64,000 nucleotides of DNA from Aureimonas sp. AU20 (GCF_001442755.1 NZ_CP006367.1:3678794-3742793); one strand, 5' to 3'. Shown: positions 19,390 through 28,544, counted from the first letter of the stretch. A program made the numbers and translations. The notes: generated by a model not told the origin, from the letters alone.

Positions 19390-20505
19390 TTACTGGACTT
19401 TGGCGCCCACGACCTGATCCCACTTGGTGGTGATCTCGGCCTTGGCGCCGTTCTGCTCGTCCAGCGTCGGGAACTTGGCCCGCTCGTAGGCGGCCGCAGG
19501 CGGCAGCTTGGCCAGGAGGTCCTGCGGGATCTTGCCGGCCTTGGCCATCGCGTTGAAGCGGATCGGGTGGCAATAGCCCTTGAGGTAGTTGATCTGCCCC
19601 TCGTCGGAATAGATGTATTCCATCCAGAGCTTGGCGGCGTTCGGGTGCGGCGCGTAGGCGCTGATCGCCTGAACGTAGACACCGGCGACTACGCCGGACT
19701 TGGGCACCACGACCTCGACCACAGGATTGCCGGCCAGCGTGTCGCGGCCTGCCAGGGCGTTGTAGTCCCAGCGGATCATGATCGGCGTCGTGCCCTGCGC
19801 GAGCGAGGCGGGCTTGCCGATCACCGGCACGAAATTGCCGGCTGCGTTCAGCTGCTTGAAGAAGTCGAGGCCGGCATCGGCGATTTCGGTGGCCGAGCCG
19901 TTCGGCTTGGCGGAAAGGCCGGCGGCGTAGACCGCCTGGATCGCCTGCGCCGAGGCGCGGGGGTCACCCGCCAGCGCGACGGAATTGGCATAGTCGGACT
20001 TCAGGAGGTCGGACCAATCCTGCGGCACGTCCTTCACGATGTCCTTGTTCACCTCGAAGGTGAGGACACCGTAATAGTCGCCGTACCAGAAGCCGTCGGC
20101 ATCCTTGGCGTCGTCGGGGATCTCGCTCCAGGTCGCGACCTTGTAGGGCTGGACCAGCTTGTCGGTCTTGGCCTGCGGGCCGAAGGACAGGCCGACGTCG
20201 ATCACGTCGGGCGCCTGCGGGCCGGTGTTGCCCTGGTTGGCCTTGATGGCCTCGATCTCGTCGGCCGAGCCGGCGTCGGGGTTCAGCTCGTTGACCTCGA
20301 TCCCGTACTTGGCCTTGAAGCCCGAGATCATCTCGCCGTAGTTGCACCAGTCGTGCGGCAGGGCGATCGTAGTGAGCTGGCCTTCCTTCTTGGCGGCGGC
20401 CACCAGCTCGTCCATCGACTGAGCCCGCGCGGCGGGCGCGGCGGCGGCCATCGCGAAGGACGCGACCGCCAGAATGGAAACACCGCGATTCAATGTCCGG
20501 CTCAT
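19390..20505 (-). CDS. ABC importer periplasmic substrate-binding protein (family 1)
   Basis: This is the periplasmic binding protein of the importer, 371 aa. A Sec signal peptide ends near residue 28 (cut after AARAQ). The mature protein shows the type II binding fold of the polyamine/iron/2-aminoethylphosphonate group (PDVIDVGLSFGPQA, DGFWYGDYYGVLTFEVNKD, GTTPIMIRWDYNALAG, YSDEGQINYLKGYCHPIRF). The ligand cannot be fixed by eye; polyamine-type or phosphonate-type are the leading options. The ATG has a strong GGGAGAAGGG site. It is the first gene of the minus-strand operon that ends at the ATPase. Confidence 0.88.
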   Translation of the reverse strand: MSRTLNRGVSILAVASFAMAAAAPAARAQSMDELVAAAKKEGQLTTIALPHDWCNYGEMISGFKAKYGIEVNELNPDAGSADEIEAIKANQGNTGPQAPDVIDVGLSFGPQAKTDKLVQPYKVATWSEIPDDAKDADGFWYGDYYGVLTFEVNKDIVKDVPQDWSDLLKSDYANSVALAGDPRASAQAIQAVYAAGLSAKPNGSATEIADAGLDFFKQLNAAGNFVPVIGKPASLAQGTTPIMIRWDYNALAGRDTLAGNPVVEVVVPKSGVVAGVYVQAISAYAPHPNAAKLWMEYIYSDEGQINYLKGYCHPIRFNAMAKAGKIPQDLLAKLPPAAAYERAKFPTLDEQNGAKAEITTKWDQVVGAKVQ

Positions 20506-20726
20506 GTCAGCCCTTCTCCCTTGATGCCGCCCTTTGGCGGATCCGCGCTGCGAGCCGATGCCCGCCGTCTGCGGCTAGCACGCTCGCATGACAGTTCGGT
20601 GTCAGTTGAACAGGCCTTCAACCGCCCCGGCTCCTGGGTGACATGTGATCGGCTTATCGAAAACGAGGCAAGCAAAAAGAAAAGGCAGCCTGTGCGTTTC
20701 CCCAAGGGAGCCACGGCCCATCGAAA
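20506..20726. promoter_or_regulatory. upstream region of the ABC operon
   Basis: About 220 bp lie between the binding-protein start and the terminator of the TerC gene. It must hold the operon promoter. No clear -35/-10 pair, operator palindrome or riboswitch was recognised. Short open frames here are not convincing. Confidence 0.4.
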
Positions 20727-20752
20727 AAAAGGGCCGGCTTGGTGCCGGCCCT
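20727..20752 (-). terminator. rho-independent terminator of the TerC gene
   Basis: A 9-bp stem, AGGGCCGGC/GCCGGCCCT, with a TTGGT loop is followed on the minus strand by a seven-T tract. It lies about 45 bp after the TerC stop. Confidence 0.9.
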
Positions 20753-20794
20753 TCTCAAAGGTTTGGATTGTCGCGTCTTCGAGGCGCGTTCGGC

Positions 20795-21850
20795 TTACTG
20801 GCCTTTGCGGGCGTCCGAACGGCTCTTGAGCAGACTCGCCACCGTGGTCACCACGAGGATGCCGACGATCACGGAGAGCGAGAAGCTCGTCTCGATATGC
20901 GGCAGGCCCTGGATCGGCTGGCCGCCGTTCAGGAAGGGCAGCGTGTTGGCTTCCATGGCGTGGATCACCAGCTTCACACCAATGAAGGCGAGAATGAGCG
21001 ACAGGCCGAGGCCGAGATAGACCAGCCGGTCGAGCAGGCCGCCGAGCAGGAAGTAGAGCTGCAGAAGGCCGAGCAGCGCGAAGGCGTTGGCGGTGAAGAC
21101 GATGTAGGGCGCGTCGGTGAGACCATAGATCGCGGGGATGGAGTCCAGCGCGAAGAGAAGGTCGGTCATGCCGAGCGCGATGATGACGATGAACATGGGC
21201 GTGAAGAAGCGCTTGCCGTTCTCGATCACCGTCAGCGCGTTGCCGCGATAGTCGTCGGTGGTCGGCAGGTGGCGCTGGAAATACTTCACCAGGGCGTTCG
21301 GCTCGTATTCCTCGTCGGTCGACTTGGCGCCGTGCGAGAAGCTTTCCACCGCGAGCTTGTAGGCGGTGTAGAGCAGGAAGGCGCCGAACAGGTAGAAGAC
21401 CCAGGAGAAGCGTTCGATGGCCGCCGCGCCGAGCGCGATAAAGATGCCGCGCATGATGAGCGCGATCACGATGCCGATCAGAAGCGCCTTCTGCTGATAG
21501 GCCGCCGGCACGCGGAAGCTCTTCATGATGATGACGAAGACGAAGAGATTGTCGACCGAGAGGGACTTCTCGGTGATGAAGCCGGCGAAATACTCGATAC
21601 CGTGCTCGCGGTCCCAGAAATGCCAGACGCCCCAGCCGAACAGGAGGGCGAGCGCGACGTAGAAGGTCGACCAGAGGGCCGCTTCCTTGAAGGTCGGCTC
21701 ATGCGGCTTGCGCACATGGGTCAGGAAGTCGAACACGAAGAGCGCGGCGATGCCGCCGATCGTCGCGAGCCATACCCAGGTCGGCACCACATCGGGGGAA
21801 ATCCCCGTCAGGGCGGTCTCCGCCGCGGCATTCGATATCGTCTGGTCCAA
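20795..21850 (-). CDS. TerC family integral membrane protein
   Basis: This 351-aa polytopic membrane protein belongs to the TerC/Alx family, now linked to metal (Mn) export and metalation of exported proteins. About nine helices are visible. Conserved acidic motifs within helices are SLSVDNLFVFVIIMKSF (about 95-111) and DLLFALDSIPAIYG (about 222-235), the expected metal-site residues. The start is TTG at 21850: a perfect GGAGGG lies 6 nt upstream, and no ATG fits as well. The leader carries a candidate yybP-ykoY-like structure. It has its own terminator at 20727, so it is probably monocistronic. Confidence 0.92.
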   Translation of the reverse strand: MDQTISNAAAETALTGISPDVVPTWVWLATIGGIAALFVFDFLTHVRKPHEPTFKEAALWSTFYVALALLFGWGVWHFWDREHGIEYFAGFITEKSLSVDNLFVFVIIMKSFRVPAAYQQKALLIGIVIALIMRGIFIALGAAAIERFSWVFYLFGAFLLYTAYKLAVESFSHGAKSTDEEYEPNALVKYFQRHLPTTDDYRGNALTVIENGKRFFTPMFIVIIALGMTDLLFALDSIPAIYGLTDAPYIVFTANAFALLGLLQLYFLLGGLLDRLVYLGLGLSLILAFIGVKLVIHAMEANTLPFLNGGQPIQGLPHIETSFSLSVIVGILVVTTVASLLKSRSDARKGQ

Positions 21851-21907
21851 CTATCCCTCCTTGGCGACGGACGACATGTCCGCATGGCCCAATCCGTCCC
21901 GCGCGGG

Positions 21908-21973
21908 CCGCCACCGGCTGTCCCGGCGGTCTCGGCAGGCTGTGGGCGGTCGGCTCGTTCGCCAACCGTCCCC
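21908..21973 (-). promoter_or_regulatory. candidate yybP-ykoY-like (Mn) riboswitch leader of TerC
   Basis: On the minus strand the TerC leader contains a GGGGA- start, a variable stem region, then GCCGAGACCGCCGG followed by a complementary GGTGGCGG arm. The GAGACC element and pairing resemble yybP-ykoY leaders, which are often found before TerC/Alx genes. The match was made by eye and is partial, so this is a hypothesis. AAACCGGTTT (22090-22099) further upstream is a perfect 10-bp palindrome. Confidence 0.3.
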
Positions 21974-22229
21974 ACGCCGCGACGCGGCGCATAGGTGTGT
22001 TGTTTTTTTCGCGGTGCAACGGCGCCGCGCGTGAATTCGGACAGTGTGTGGGAAACAACGCCGCCGATCCGCGCGCCGCGCGACAGATCAAACCGGTTTA
22101 ACCGGCCGAGGGCTTGGGTTTTTCCGCTGGAAAGACAAGACGATCAGCTCGTCTTATCACATCGATTTGAGGAAGACTTGAAGCGGCACGGAGCGCCGCT
22201 TCCTCTTCTTGCCCTTCTGGAACGCCTGT
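21974..22229. other. intergenic region between TerC leader and rpe
   Basis: About 255 bp contain a T tract near 22008, the palindrome AAACCGGTTT and a GAAGCGGC/GCCGCTTC hairpin (about 22179-22202) just after the rpe stop. The hairpin lacks a T tract on the minus strand, so it is a weak terminator candidate. No gene is seen. Confidence 0.4.
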
Positions 22230-22901
22230 TCAGGCCGCGTTCGCATGGGCGCGCAGCGCGTCCATGTTGGCGCGGTAGCTCGCCTCGTTGCCGCCCTTGT
22301 AGACCGCCGAGCCGGCGACGAACGTATCGGCGCCCGCCTTGACGATCTCGCCGATCGTCTCGGGCGAAACGCCCCCGTCCACCTGAAGGCGGATCGGCCG
22401 GTCGCCGATCCGGGCGCGCAGGCGGCGGATCTTCTCCAGCGTCGAGGGAATGAAGCTCTGGCCGCCGAAGCCGGGATTGACCGTCATCACGAGGATCAGG
22501 TCCACCCGGTCGAGCACGTATTCGACGGCGCTTTCGGGCGTCGCGGGATTGATCGCCACGCCCGCCTTGCAGCCCAACGCGCGGATGGCCTGGAGCGAGC
22601 GGTCGAGATGGCGCGTCGCCTCGGCATGGACGGTGATCCCGTCGCAGCCCGCCTTGGCGAAGGCTTCAAGATAGGGATCGGCCGGCTCGATCATGAGATG
22701 GGCGTCGAAGAACTTCCGGGACGCCCCGCGCACGGCCGCCACCACGGGCGGGCCGAAGGTGATGTTGGGCACGAAATGCCCATCCATCACGTCGAGATGG
22801 ATCCAGTCCGCCCCGGCGCGGTCCACCGCCGCGATCTCCTCGCCCAGGCGCGAGAAGTCGGAGGAGAGGATGGAGGGGGCGATGACGAGGTCTGCGGCCA
22901 C
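22230..22901 (-). CDS. rpe: ribulose-phosphate 3-epimerase
   Basis: This cytosolic enzyme interconverts D-ribulose 5-phosphate and D-xylulose 5-phosphate (pentose phosphate pathway). The 223-aa TIM barrel has all family motifs: [28 protein letters not shown] (metal/catalytic Asp and His), [24 protein letters not shown] and QVDGGV (second catalytic Asp). The start is GTG 22901, three bases after the fbp stop, so the two genes are probably co-translated. D-xylulose 5-phosphate links it loosely to the xylA locus 19 kb away. Confidence 0.96.
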   Translation of the reverse strand: MAADLVIAPSILSSDFSRLGEEIAAVDRAGADWIHLDVMDGHFVPNITFGPPVVAAVRGASRKFFDAHLMIEPADPYLEAFAKAGCDGITVHAEATRHLDRSLQAIRALGCKAGVAINPATPESAVEYVLDRVDLILVMTVNPGFGGQSFIPSTLEKIRRLRARIGDRPIRLQVDGGVSPETIGEIVKAGADTFVAGSAVYKGGNEASYRANMDALRAHANAA

Positions 22902-22904
22902 GGC

Positions 22905-23951
22905 TCAGATCCCTCCGGTCGGGCGGTGAAGAAGAAGCGGCGATTCGGCGGCGAGACTGTCGGGATCGGCGAAGGTGCGGCCGATCTCCAGCACCTCGTT
23001 GCGCGAGCCGAACACCACCGGCGTGCGCTGGTGCAGCCCCTCGGGCACGATGTCGAGAATGGGATGGATGCCGTCGGTCGCCGCGCCCCCCGCCTGCTCG
23101 GCGCAGAAGGCCACCGGGCTCGCCTCGTAGAGAAGCCGGATGCGGCCCTGCGCATAGCCCTTGCGGCTGTCGCCGGGATAGAGATAGACGCCCCCGCGCA
23201 CGAAGATGCGATAGGCGTCGGCCACCATCGAGGCGACCCAGCGCATGTTGAAATCGCGCCCGCGCGGGCCGTCCTTGCCGGCGAGACACCGGTCGACATA
23301 GAGGCGCACCGGCGCGTCCCAATGGCGGACATTGGACGCGTTGATCGAATATTCCTTGGCGTCCTCAGGTATGCGCAGCGTCTGGGCGTAGGTGAAGCGC
23401 TGCGTCTGGGACGACCAGCCGAACACATGCGTCCCCTCGCCCACGGTGACCACCAGCAGGAGCTGCGGCCCGTAGACGAAGAAGCCGGCGGCGAGCTGCC
23501 GGCGGCCGGGCTGGCGGAACACCGAAGCCGGGTCGGCCCGGTTTTCGGCCTCGACCGGCAGGACGGAGAAGATCGTGCCGATCGAGACATTGGTCTCGAT
23601 GTTGGAGGAGCCGTCGAGCGGGTCGATGGCGAGCGCCAGCGTCCCTTCCGCGTTCATCGCCACCGCCTCGTCCTGCTCCTCGGAGCCGTAGAAGGCGACG
23701 GGCGCGTTCCGCGCCGCCGCGACGAAGAGCCGGTCGGCCTCGAGATCCAGCACCTTCTGCACGTCGCCGCCGCCATTGGCCGCGCCCTCGGCCGAGGTGG
23801 CCTGGCCGCCGCCGAGCGCACCGCCGGAGCTGATGAGGGTCTGCAGCCGGATCGCCGCCTCGGCCAGCTGCGAGAGAAGCGACACAACATCCCGCCCGAT
23901 CGGGCTCTTGGCCGAGGTGGGCGCGAAATACTCGTCGAGCGTAGCGGTCAT
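22905..23951 (-). CDS. fbp: class I fructose-1,6-bisphosphatase
   Basis: This enzyme removes the 1-phosphate of fructose 1,6-bisphosphate in gluconeogenesis or the Calvin cycle. The 348-aa product has the class I metal motif IDPLDGSSNIETNVSIGT near residue 115, the SEEQDEAV acidic site before it, and the C-terminal YPGDSRKGYAQGRIRLLYEA block. Length fits class I enzymes. The ATG at 23951 has GAGGGGA upstream; longer in-frame extensions are not conserved-looking. rpe follows after 3 bp. fni lies upstream on the same strand with a 103-bp gap, so fni-fbp-rpe may share a transcript. No other Calvin-cycle gene is in the window. Confidence 0.94.
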   Translation of the reverse strand: MTATLDEYFAPTSAKSPIGRDVVSLLSQLAEAAIRLQTLISSGGALGGGQATSAEGAANGGGDVQKVLDLEADRLFVAAARNAPVAFYGSEEQDEAVAMNAEGTLALAIDPLDGSSNIETNVSIGTIFSVLPVEAENRADPASVFRQPGRRQLAAGFFVYGPQLLLVVTVGEGTHVFGWSSQTQRFTYAQTLRIPEDAKEYSINASNVRHWDAPVRLYVDRCLAGKDGPRGRDFNMRWVASMVADAYRIFVRGGVYLYPGDSRKGYAQGRIRLLYEASPVAFCAEQAGGAATDGIHPILDIVPEGLHQRTPVVFGSRNEVLEIGRTFADPDSLAAESPLLLHRPTGGI

Positions 23952-24054
23952 GCGTCGTCCCCTCAGTCCCCTCGGATAGGCTGTGGATATAAGGATGCGC
24001 CAAGCTTCGCAAACCGGAAAATGGCGGGACGGCCCTTCGGGCGGGCCCTCCCCT

Positions 24055-25095
24055 CTATCCCTCCCCGCCCTCCAGAAGCGGCGCGTGGCGCAGGGCGGCG
24101 AGGTTGGGGGAGCCGGTGCAGAAGCAGGCAATGCGCAGCTGCGCGATGACATTGGAAAAATGCGCGACCACCGCTTCCGTGGAGTGATCCGCGCCGGGCA
24201 GCGCGGCGGCCGCTTGGCCGGCGAGATCGGCGCCCAGGCGAATGGCCCGCGCCGCGTCCAGCCCATGGCGCACGCCGCCCGAGCCGATCACCACCGCATC
24301 GGGGCAGGCGGCGCGCACGTCGGCAATGGCGCGGGCGGTGGGAATGCCCCAGTCGGCAAAGAGCAGCGCCGTGGCGCGCGCGCCGGGATCGGCGAGCCGC
24401 TCGGCCTCGATCGCGGCCCAGCTCGTGCCGCCGGCGCCCGCCACGTCGATGGCGCCGACGCCGGCCTCCATCAGGCGCCGCGCCAGCCGGCCGGAAATGC
24501 CGTTGCCGACCTCCTTGGCGACGATCGGCCGGCCGAGATCGCTGGCCAGCGCCTCGATCGCGCCGAGAAGCCCGCGCCAGCGCCGGTCGCCCTCCGGCTG
24601 TACCGCCTCCTGCAGCGGGTTGAGATGGACGATCAGCGCGTCCGCCTCGATCATGTCCACCGCCCGGCGCGCCTCGTCGAGGCCCCATCCGGCCAGAAGC
24701 TGCGCCCCGCCGATATTGGCGAGGATCGGCACGCTCGGCGCCAGACGCCGAAGCGAGCCGTCGAGCCCGCCCTGGCCGCGCCCTTCGAGCGCGATGCGCT
24801 GCGAGCCGACGGCGAGCGCGAGGCCCAGCGCCTCGGCCGCTTCGGCCAGCCGCTCGTTGATGCGGGCCGCGCGCTCCATGCCCCCGGTCATGGAGGAAAT
24901 CAGAAGCGGCGCGCGCAGGGGCCGGCCGAAAAGCGCCGTGGAGAGATCGACCTCGTCCAGATCCAGCTCGGGCAGCGCGGCGTGCTCGAATCGCACGGCG
25001 TCGAAGCCGGATTCCACGCGCGGGCTCGCGAGCTTGGGGCGCAGGACGATGTCGAGGTGATCACCCTTTCGCGAGCGGATGTCGGCGTCTGGCAC
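24055..25095 (-). CDS. fni: type II isopentenyl-diphosphate delta-isomerase
   Basis: This FMN- and NADPH-dependent enzyme interconverts isopentenyl and dimethylallyl diphosphate and so supplies the carotenoid pathway. The 346-aa barrel has the N-terminal [40 protein letters not shown] and the FMN-phosphate region [12 protein letters not shown] and [17 protein letters not shown]. The start is GTG 25095 with AAGAGGA about 8 nt upstream. It is transcribed away from crtE with a 186-bp shared promoter region, the usual placement of an isomerase in crt clusters. Confidence 0.94.
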   Translation of the reverse strand: MPDADIRSRKGDHLDIVLRPKLASPRVESGFDAVRFEHAALPELDLDEVDLSTALFGRPLRAPLLISSMTGGMERAARINERLAEAAEALGLALAVGSQRIALEGRGQGGLDGSLRRLAPSVPILANIGGAQLLAGWGLDEARRAVDMIEADALIVHLNPLQEAVQPEGDRRWRGLLGAIEALASDLGRPIVAKEVGNGISGRLARRLMEAGVGAIDVAGAGGTSWAAIEAERLADPGARATALLFADWGIPTARAIADVRAACPDAVVIGSGGVRHGLDAARAIRLGADLAGQAAAALPGADHSTEAVVAHFSNVIAQLRIACFCTGSPNLAALRHAPLLEGGEG

Positions 25096-25281
25096 GGCGT
25101 GTCCTCTTGGCGGGTGCGAATCGGCGCGGGCGAGGCGCCCTTCTACTCCTGTTTGCGGCCGGAGGGATGGAACGGGGCGCTATGTCCTTTCGTCGCAGAC
25201 ATAGGTCGCATCGGGCGCGGCGCACTTCCCGCCACGACTTGGAGTGCTACTAATTCCTGTTCAGCTTGGATTTCCCATGAA
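25096..25281. promoter_or_regulatory. divergent fni / crtE promoter region
   Basis: This short region serves both fni and crtE. Toward crtE it contains GGAAC (25169-25173), 17 nt, then CGTC (25191-25194), one base off the GGAAC-N16/17-CGTT pattern of EcfG general-stress promoters. Closer to crtE, TTGGAG and TACTAAT (about 25240-25254) resemble a weak housekeeping promoter. Both are pattern matches made by eye. Confidence 0.35.
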
Positions 25282-26262
25282 ATGCTGGCCACGAAGACGC
25301 TTGAACAAGGTTACGACGCGACGATGATAGCCGGACCGCAGACGACCCGCGATCTTCTGGCCGAGGTGGATGGCCGGCTGGCCACCCTGACCCCCGGCGT
25401 GATCGAGGGACAGTCGCCGCTGGACCTTGCCCTGCGCGACGGCGTGCTGGCGCCGGGCAAGCGGCTTCGCCCGCTGGTGACGCTGCTGGTGGCAGAAGCC
25501 TTGGGCGGCGCGCGCGCGGCGGCGCTGGACGCCGGTTGCGCCTTGGAGATGATCCATGCCGCATCGCTGATCCTCGACGACCTGCCCTGCATGGACGACG
25601 CCGAGTTGCGGCGCGGCCGCCCGACGCTGCACCGCGCCCATGGCGAGGATGTCGCGGTTCTCTGCGCCATCGCGCTTCTGTCGGAGGCCTATGGCACGCT
25701 GGCGCGCCTGGAAGGCGTGGACGGGGCGCGGCGCGGCGAGTGCGTGGCGGTTCTGGCCGAGGCGGTGGGCACGCGCGGCCTCGTCGCCGGCCAGTATCAG
25801 GATCTTCGCGGCGGGCGCGGCCCGCGCCCCGTCAGCGAGATCGACGCAGCCAACGGCCTGAAGACCGGCTCGCTCTTCACCGCCGCCGTGGAGCTCGGCG
25901 CCATCCTGTCGGGCGCCGGGGCGGAGCGACGCGCGCGCCTCAGGGGCTTTGCCAGCGAGCTGGGCCTTGCCTTCCAGCTGCTGGACGATCTTCTCGACGC
26001 GGCCGGCCCGAGCGCCGTCGTGCTCGGCAAGGATGTCGGCAAGGACGCGGCCAAGTCCACCATCGTCTCGATCATCGGACCCGAGCAGGTGGGCCGGCGC
26101 ATCGACCGGCATGTGGACGAGGCGCGCTCGCATCTCTCGGCCGCGCTCGGGCCCGCCTCGCGGCTGGAAGCGCTGGTGATGGACGTGTTCGACCGTTCGC
26201 TGGGCGCCCGCCATCTCACCGAGGCCGCGCGAGAGCGCGAACCCGAGCTCGGCGCGTTATAA
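25282..26262 (+). CDS. crtE: geranylgeranyl diphosphate synthase
   Basis: This polyprenyl synthase makes the C20 precursor of carotenoids. The product has 326 aa from ATG 25282, or 312 aa from ATG 25324, which aligns better with the start of other CrtE proteins. The first Asp-rich motif is DDLPCMDD (about residue 93 in the long form) and the second DDLLD. APGKRLRPLV and GLVAGQYQDL are also family-typical. The stop shares a base with the crtZ start (TAATG), giving coupled translation. It heads the short plus-strand arm of the carotenoid island. Confidence 0.94.
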   Translation: MLATKTLEQGYDATMIAGPQTTRDLLAEVDGRLATLTPGVIEGQSPLDLALRDGVLAPGKRLRPLVTLLVAEALGGARAAALDAGCALEMIHAASLILDDLPCMDDAELRRGRPTLHRAHGEDVAVLCAIALLSEAYGTLARLEGVDGARRGECVAVLAEAVGTRGLVAGQYQDLRGGRGPRPVSEIDAANGLKTGSLFTAAVELGAILSGAGAERRARLRGFASELGLAFQLLDDLLDAAGPSAVVLGKDVGKDAAKSTIVSIIGPEQVGRRIDRHVDEARSHLSAALGPASRLEALVMDVFDRSLGARHLTEAAREREPELGAL

Positions 26263-26822
26263 TGCCTGCAATGGGGCCGCAGGCCCCGCCGACTGTCGAA
26301 AGCATTGCCATGACCACGAGCTGGCTCGCACTGACCCTTATCGCCATCGGCGTCTTTCTCGTGATGGAGATCGTCGCCTGGGCCGCACACAAATACATCA
26401 TGCATGGCTGGGGCTGGGGCTGGCACGAAAGCCACCACGAGCCGCACGAAGGCCTGTTCGAGAAGAACGACCTTTACGCCGTGGTCTTCGCCATCTTCGC
26501 CATCGGCCTCTTCGCGCTCGGCACCTTCGCCGCGCTGCCGATCGTCACCGCCATCGCCAGCGGCATCACGCTCTATGGGCTGTTCTACTTCATCGTCCAT
26601 GACGGGCTGGTGCACCAGCGCTGGCCCTTCCGCCACATCCCGCACAAGGGCTACGCCAAGCGCCTCGTCCAAGCGCATCGGCTGCACCATGCGGTGAAGG
26701 GGCGCGAAGGCTGCGTGTCCTTCGGCTTCCTCTACGCCCCGCCGGTGGAGAAGCTTTCGGCCGAACTCAAGTCGTCCGGCCGGGTGCGCGAGGAGCAGGG
26801 CGAGCGGCGCCCGACGAACTGA
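26262..26822 (+). CDS. crtZ: beta-carotene hydroxylase (CrtZ type)
   Basis: This membrane-bound di-iron hydroxylase adds the 3- and 3'-hydroxyls to beta-carotene, giving zeaxanthin. Histidine motifs HKYIMH, HESHH, HDGLVH and HRLHH are all present, with four hydrophobic segments. The ATG at 26262 overlaps the crtE stop (TAATG) and gives 186 aa. ATG 26310 (MTTSWLALTLIAIG) gives 170 aa, closer to known CrtZ proteins. The C-terminal 25 residues are charged and variable. The gene ends 8 bp from the end of the convergent methyltransferase gene. Confidence 0.94.
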   Translation: MPAMGPQAPPTVESIAMTTSWLALTLIAIGVFLVMEIVAWAAHKYIMHGWGWGWHESHHEPHEGLFEKNDLYAVVFAIFAIGLFALGTFAALPIVTAIASGITLYGLFYFIVHDGLVHQRWPFRHIPHKGYAKRLVQAHRLHHAVKGREGCVSFGFLYAPPVEKLSAELKSSGRVREEQGERRPTN

Positions 26823-26830
26823 GCCCGCCC

Positions 26831-27502
26831 CTACTCTCCGACCACGGCGAGGGCGAACCCGTCCCAGCCCTTGACGCCCACGGTCTGGATCGCGGTGGCC
26901 CGGAGCCTTGGATGGTTGCCCAGCAGGCGCAAGGCGGCCTGCGATCCCTGGACGTTCGGGTCGGCGCTGCCGGTGTCGGCCACTGCGCCGCTCCGGATCA
27001 CATTGTCGAAGACGATCGTGGTGCCGGGCCGCGAGAGGCGCAGCGCCCAGTCAAAATAGCCGGGATTGTTGGGCTTGTCGGCATCAACGAAGACGAGGTC
27101 GAACGGCCCTTCGAGGGTGGGCAGCACGTCCAGCGCCGCGCCGATCCGAAGGTCGATCCGATCCGCCATCCCGGCCCGTTCGAAATTCCGGCGCGCGACT
27201 TCGGCATGGGCCGCCTCGCGCTCGATCGTCACCACCCGCCCGCCCGCCGGCAGGGCGCGCGCCAGGCAGATCGTGCTGTAGCCCCCGAGCGTGCCGATTT
27301 CGAGCACGCGCTTCGCTCCCGTCATGGCGACGAACAGCGCGAGCATTCGCCCCTGCGCCGCCGACACGTCGATCGGCGGCAGACCGGCCGCCGCATTGGC
27401 CGCCAGCACGGCGTCGAGCACGGGGTCGGTGAGGTTCAGGACCTCGCCGAGATAGCTATCCACCTTCGCCGACACGGCCGGGTCGGTTTCGACATGCGAC
27501 AT
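26831..27502 (-). CDS. class I SAM-dependent O-methyltransferase (CCoAOMT-like)
   Basis: This 223-aa methyltransferase is of the caffeoyl-CoA/catechol O-methyltransferase group. SAM motif I is RVLEIGTLGGYST (about residue 60), the acidic metal-binding motif is FVDADKPNNPGYFDWAL (about 137-153), and LSRPGTTIVFDNVIRSG follows. Members methylate catechol-like hydroxyls with a divalent metal. The ATG has GGAGAG 8 nt upstream. It lies 88 bp after crtB on the same strand, so it may be the last gene of the crtX-Y-I-B transcript. A role in pigment or quinone methylation is only a guess. Confidence 0.88.
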   Translation of the reverse strand: MSHVETDPAVSAKVDSYLGEVLNLTDPVLDAVLAANAAAGLPPIDVSAAQGRMLALFVAMTGAKRVLEIGTLGGYSTICLARALPAGGRVVTIEREAAHAEVARRNFERAGMADRIDLRIGAALDVLPTLEGPFDLVFVDADKPNNPGYFDWALRLSRPGTTIVFDNVIRSGAVADTGSADPNVQGSQAALRLLGNHPRLRATAIQTVGVKGWDGFALAVVGE

Positions 27503-27590
27503 GGGCTTCTCTCCGAAGGCGAATCGGCGAAAGCTTAGGCGCCACCGGCCGCCTGCGGCAATCCTCTGGCCAAGGGAATTCCAGGGGGCG

Positions 27591-28544
27591 TCAGCGCCCC
27601 GGATCAATCCTCGGCCTTTGCCAGAGGGCCGGGTCGCGCGCGGGGTTGGCAAGCCTGCGGGGGCCGAACGCGGTGCCGGCGCCGCGAAGGATGGCGCCGA
27701 GCTTTTCGCCCGTGCCGGTGGAGATGCGTCGGCCATGCGCCGCCGCGCCGCGTTCCACGAGCTTCAGGCCGATGCGGCGATAAACGAGGGCGGCGGTCGC
27801 CACCGCCCAGGCCGAGCGGCGGGGGAGATGGTCGATGCCGATGCGGGCGGAGGCGTAATAGGGCTCGGCCGCTGCGACCAGCCGAGCCTGTAGGCGCGCG
27901 ACGGGTTCGGCCTTTGCCGGGTCGAGGAGGTCGGCGGGCGTCAGCCCCTCCTCGCGCAGCCAGCCGAGCGGGAGATAGACCCGCCCCTCCCCGGCATCGG
28001 CCACCACGTCGCGCGCGATGTTGGTGAGCTGAAAGGCGAGGCCGAGATCGGCGGCGCGATCCAGCACCGCCTCCTCGCGCACGCCCATGACGGCCGACAT
28101 CATGACGCCGACGACGCCCGCCACATGCCAGCAATAGGCGAGAAGCGCGTCCAGCGTCTCGTAGCGCTGCCCGTCCACATCCAGCGCGAAGCCTTTCAGA
28201 TGCTCCTCGAACAGCGCGGCGGGCATGGAATGGCGGTGCGCCACGCTGGCGAGCGCCAAAAAGCTGGGATGGAGACGCGCCGTCTCGCCGGCCAGCGCGC
28301 GCGCCGTGTCCCCCCTCAGACCCGCGATGCGCGCCTCCGGCGGCTCGGGCGCATGGACACGGCCCTGCCCGCCCTCCTGCCCGTCCACCACATCGTCGCA
28401 ATGGCGGCACCAGGCGTAAAGGCGCATCACGTCGCGCCGCGTCGCGGGGTCGAACAATTGGGCGGCGGCGGCAAAGCTCTTGGAGCCCTTGGCGATGGAG
28501 TCCTCGGCGAAGCGGTCGAGCGCCTCGCCCTGCGTCTGGCTCAT
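27591..28544 (-). CDS. crtB: phytoene synthase
   Basis: This enzyme condenses two geranylgeranyl diphosphates into 15-cis-phytoene. It has 317 aa. The two Asp-rich substrate motifs are YAWCRHCDDVVDG (about 45-57) and QLTNIARDVVADAGEGRVYLP (about 170), here with the DxxxD spacing intact. GSKSFAAAAQLF at the N-terminus and GVVGVMM in the middle are family marks. It overlaps crtI by ATGA, so it is translated with the upstream crt genes. Confidence 0.95.
   Translation of the reverse strand: MSQTQGEALDRFAEDSIAKGSKSFAAAAQLFDPATRRDVMRLYAWCRHCDDVVDGQEGGQGRVHAPEPPEARIAGLRGDTARALAGETARLHPSFLALASVAHRHSMPAALFEEHLKGFALDVDGQRYETLDALLAYCWHVAGVVGVMMSAVMGVREEAVLDRAADLGLAFQLTNIARDVVADAGEGRVYLPLGWLREEGLTPADLLDPAKAEPVARLQARLVAAAEPYYASARIGIDHLPRRSAWAVATAALVYRRIGLKLVERGAAAHGRRISTGTGEKLGAILRGAGTAFGPRRLANPARDPALWQRPRIDPGR

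Noticed and set aside
18532..20829. A 765-residue plus-strand open frame
   Set aside because: It is antisense to the ABC permease and binding-protein genes, and has no domains.
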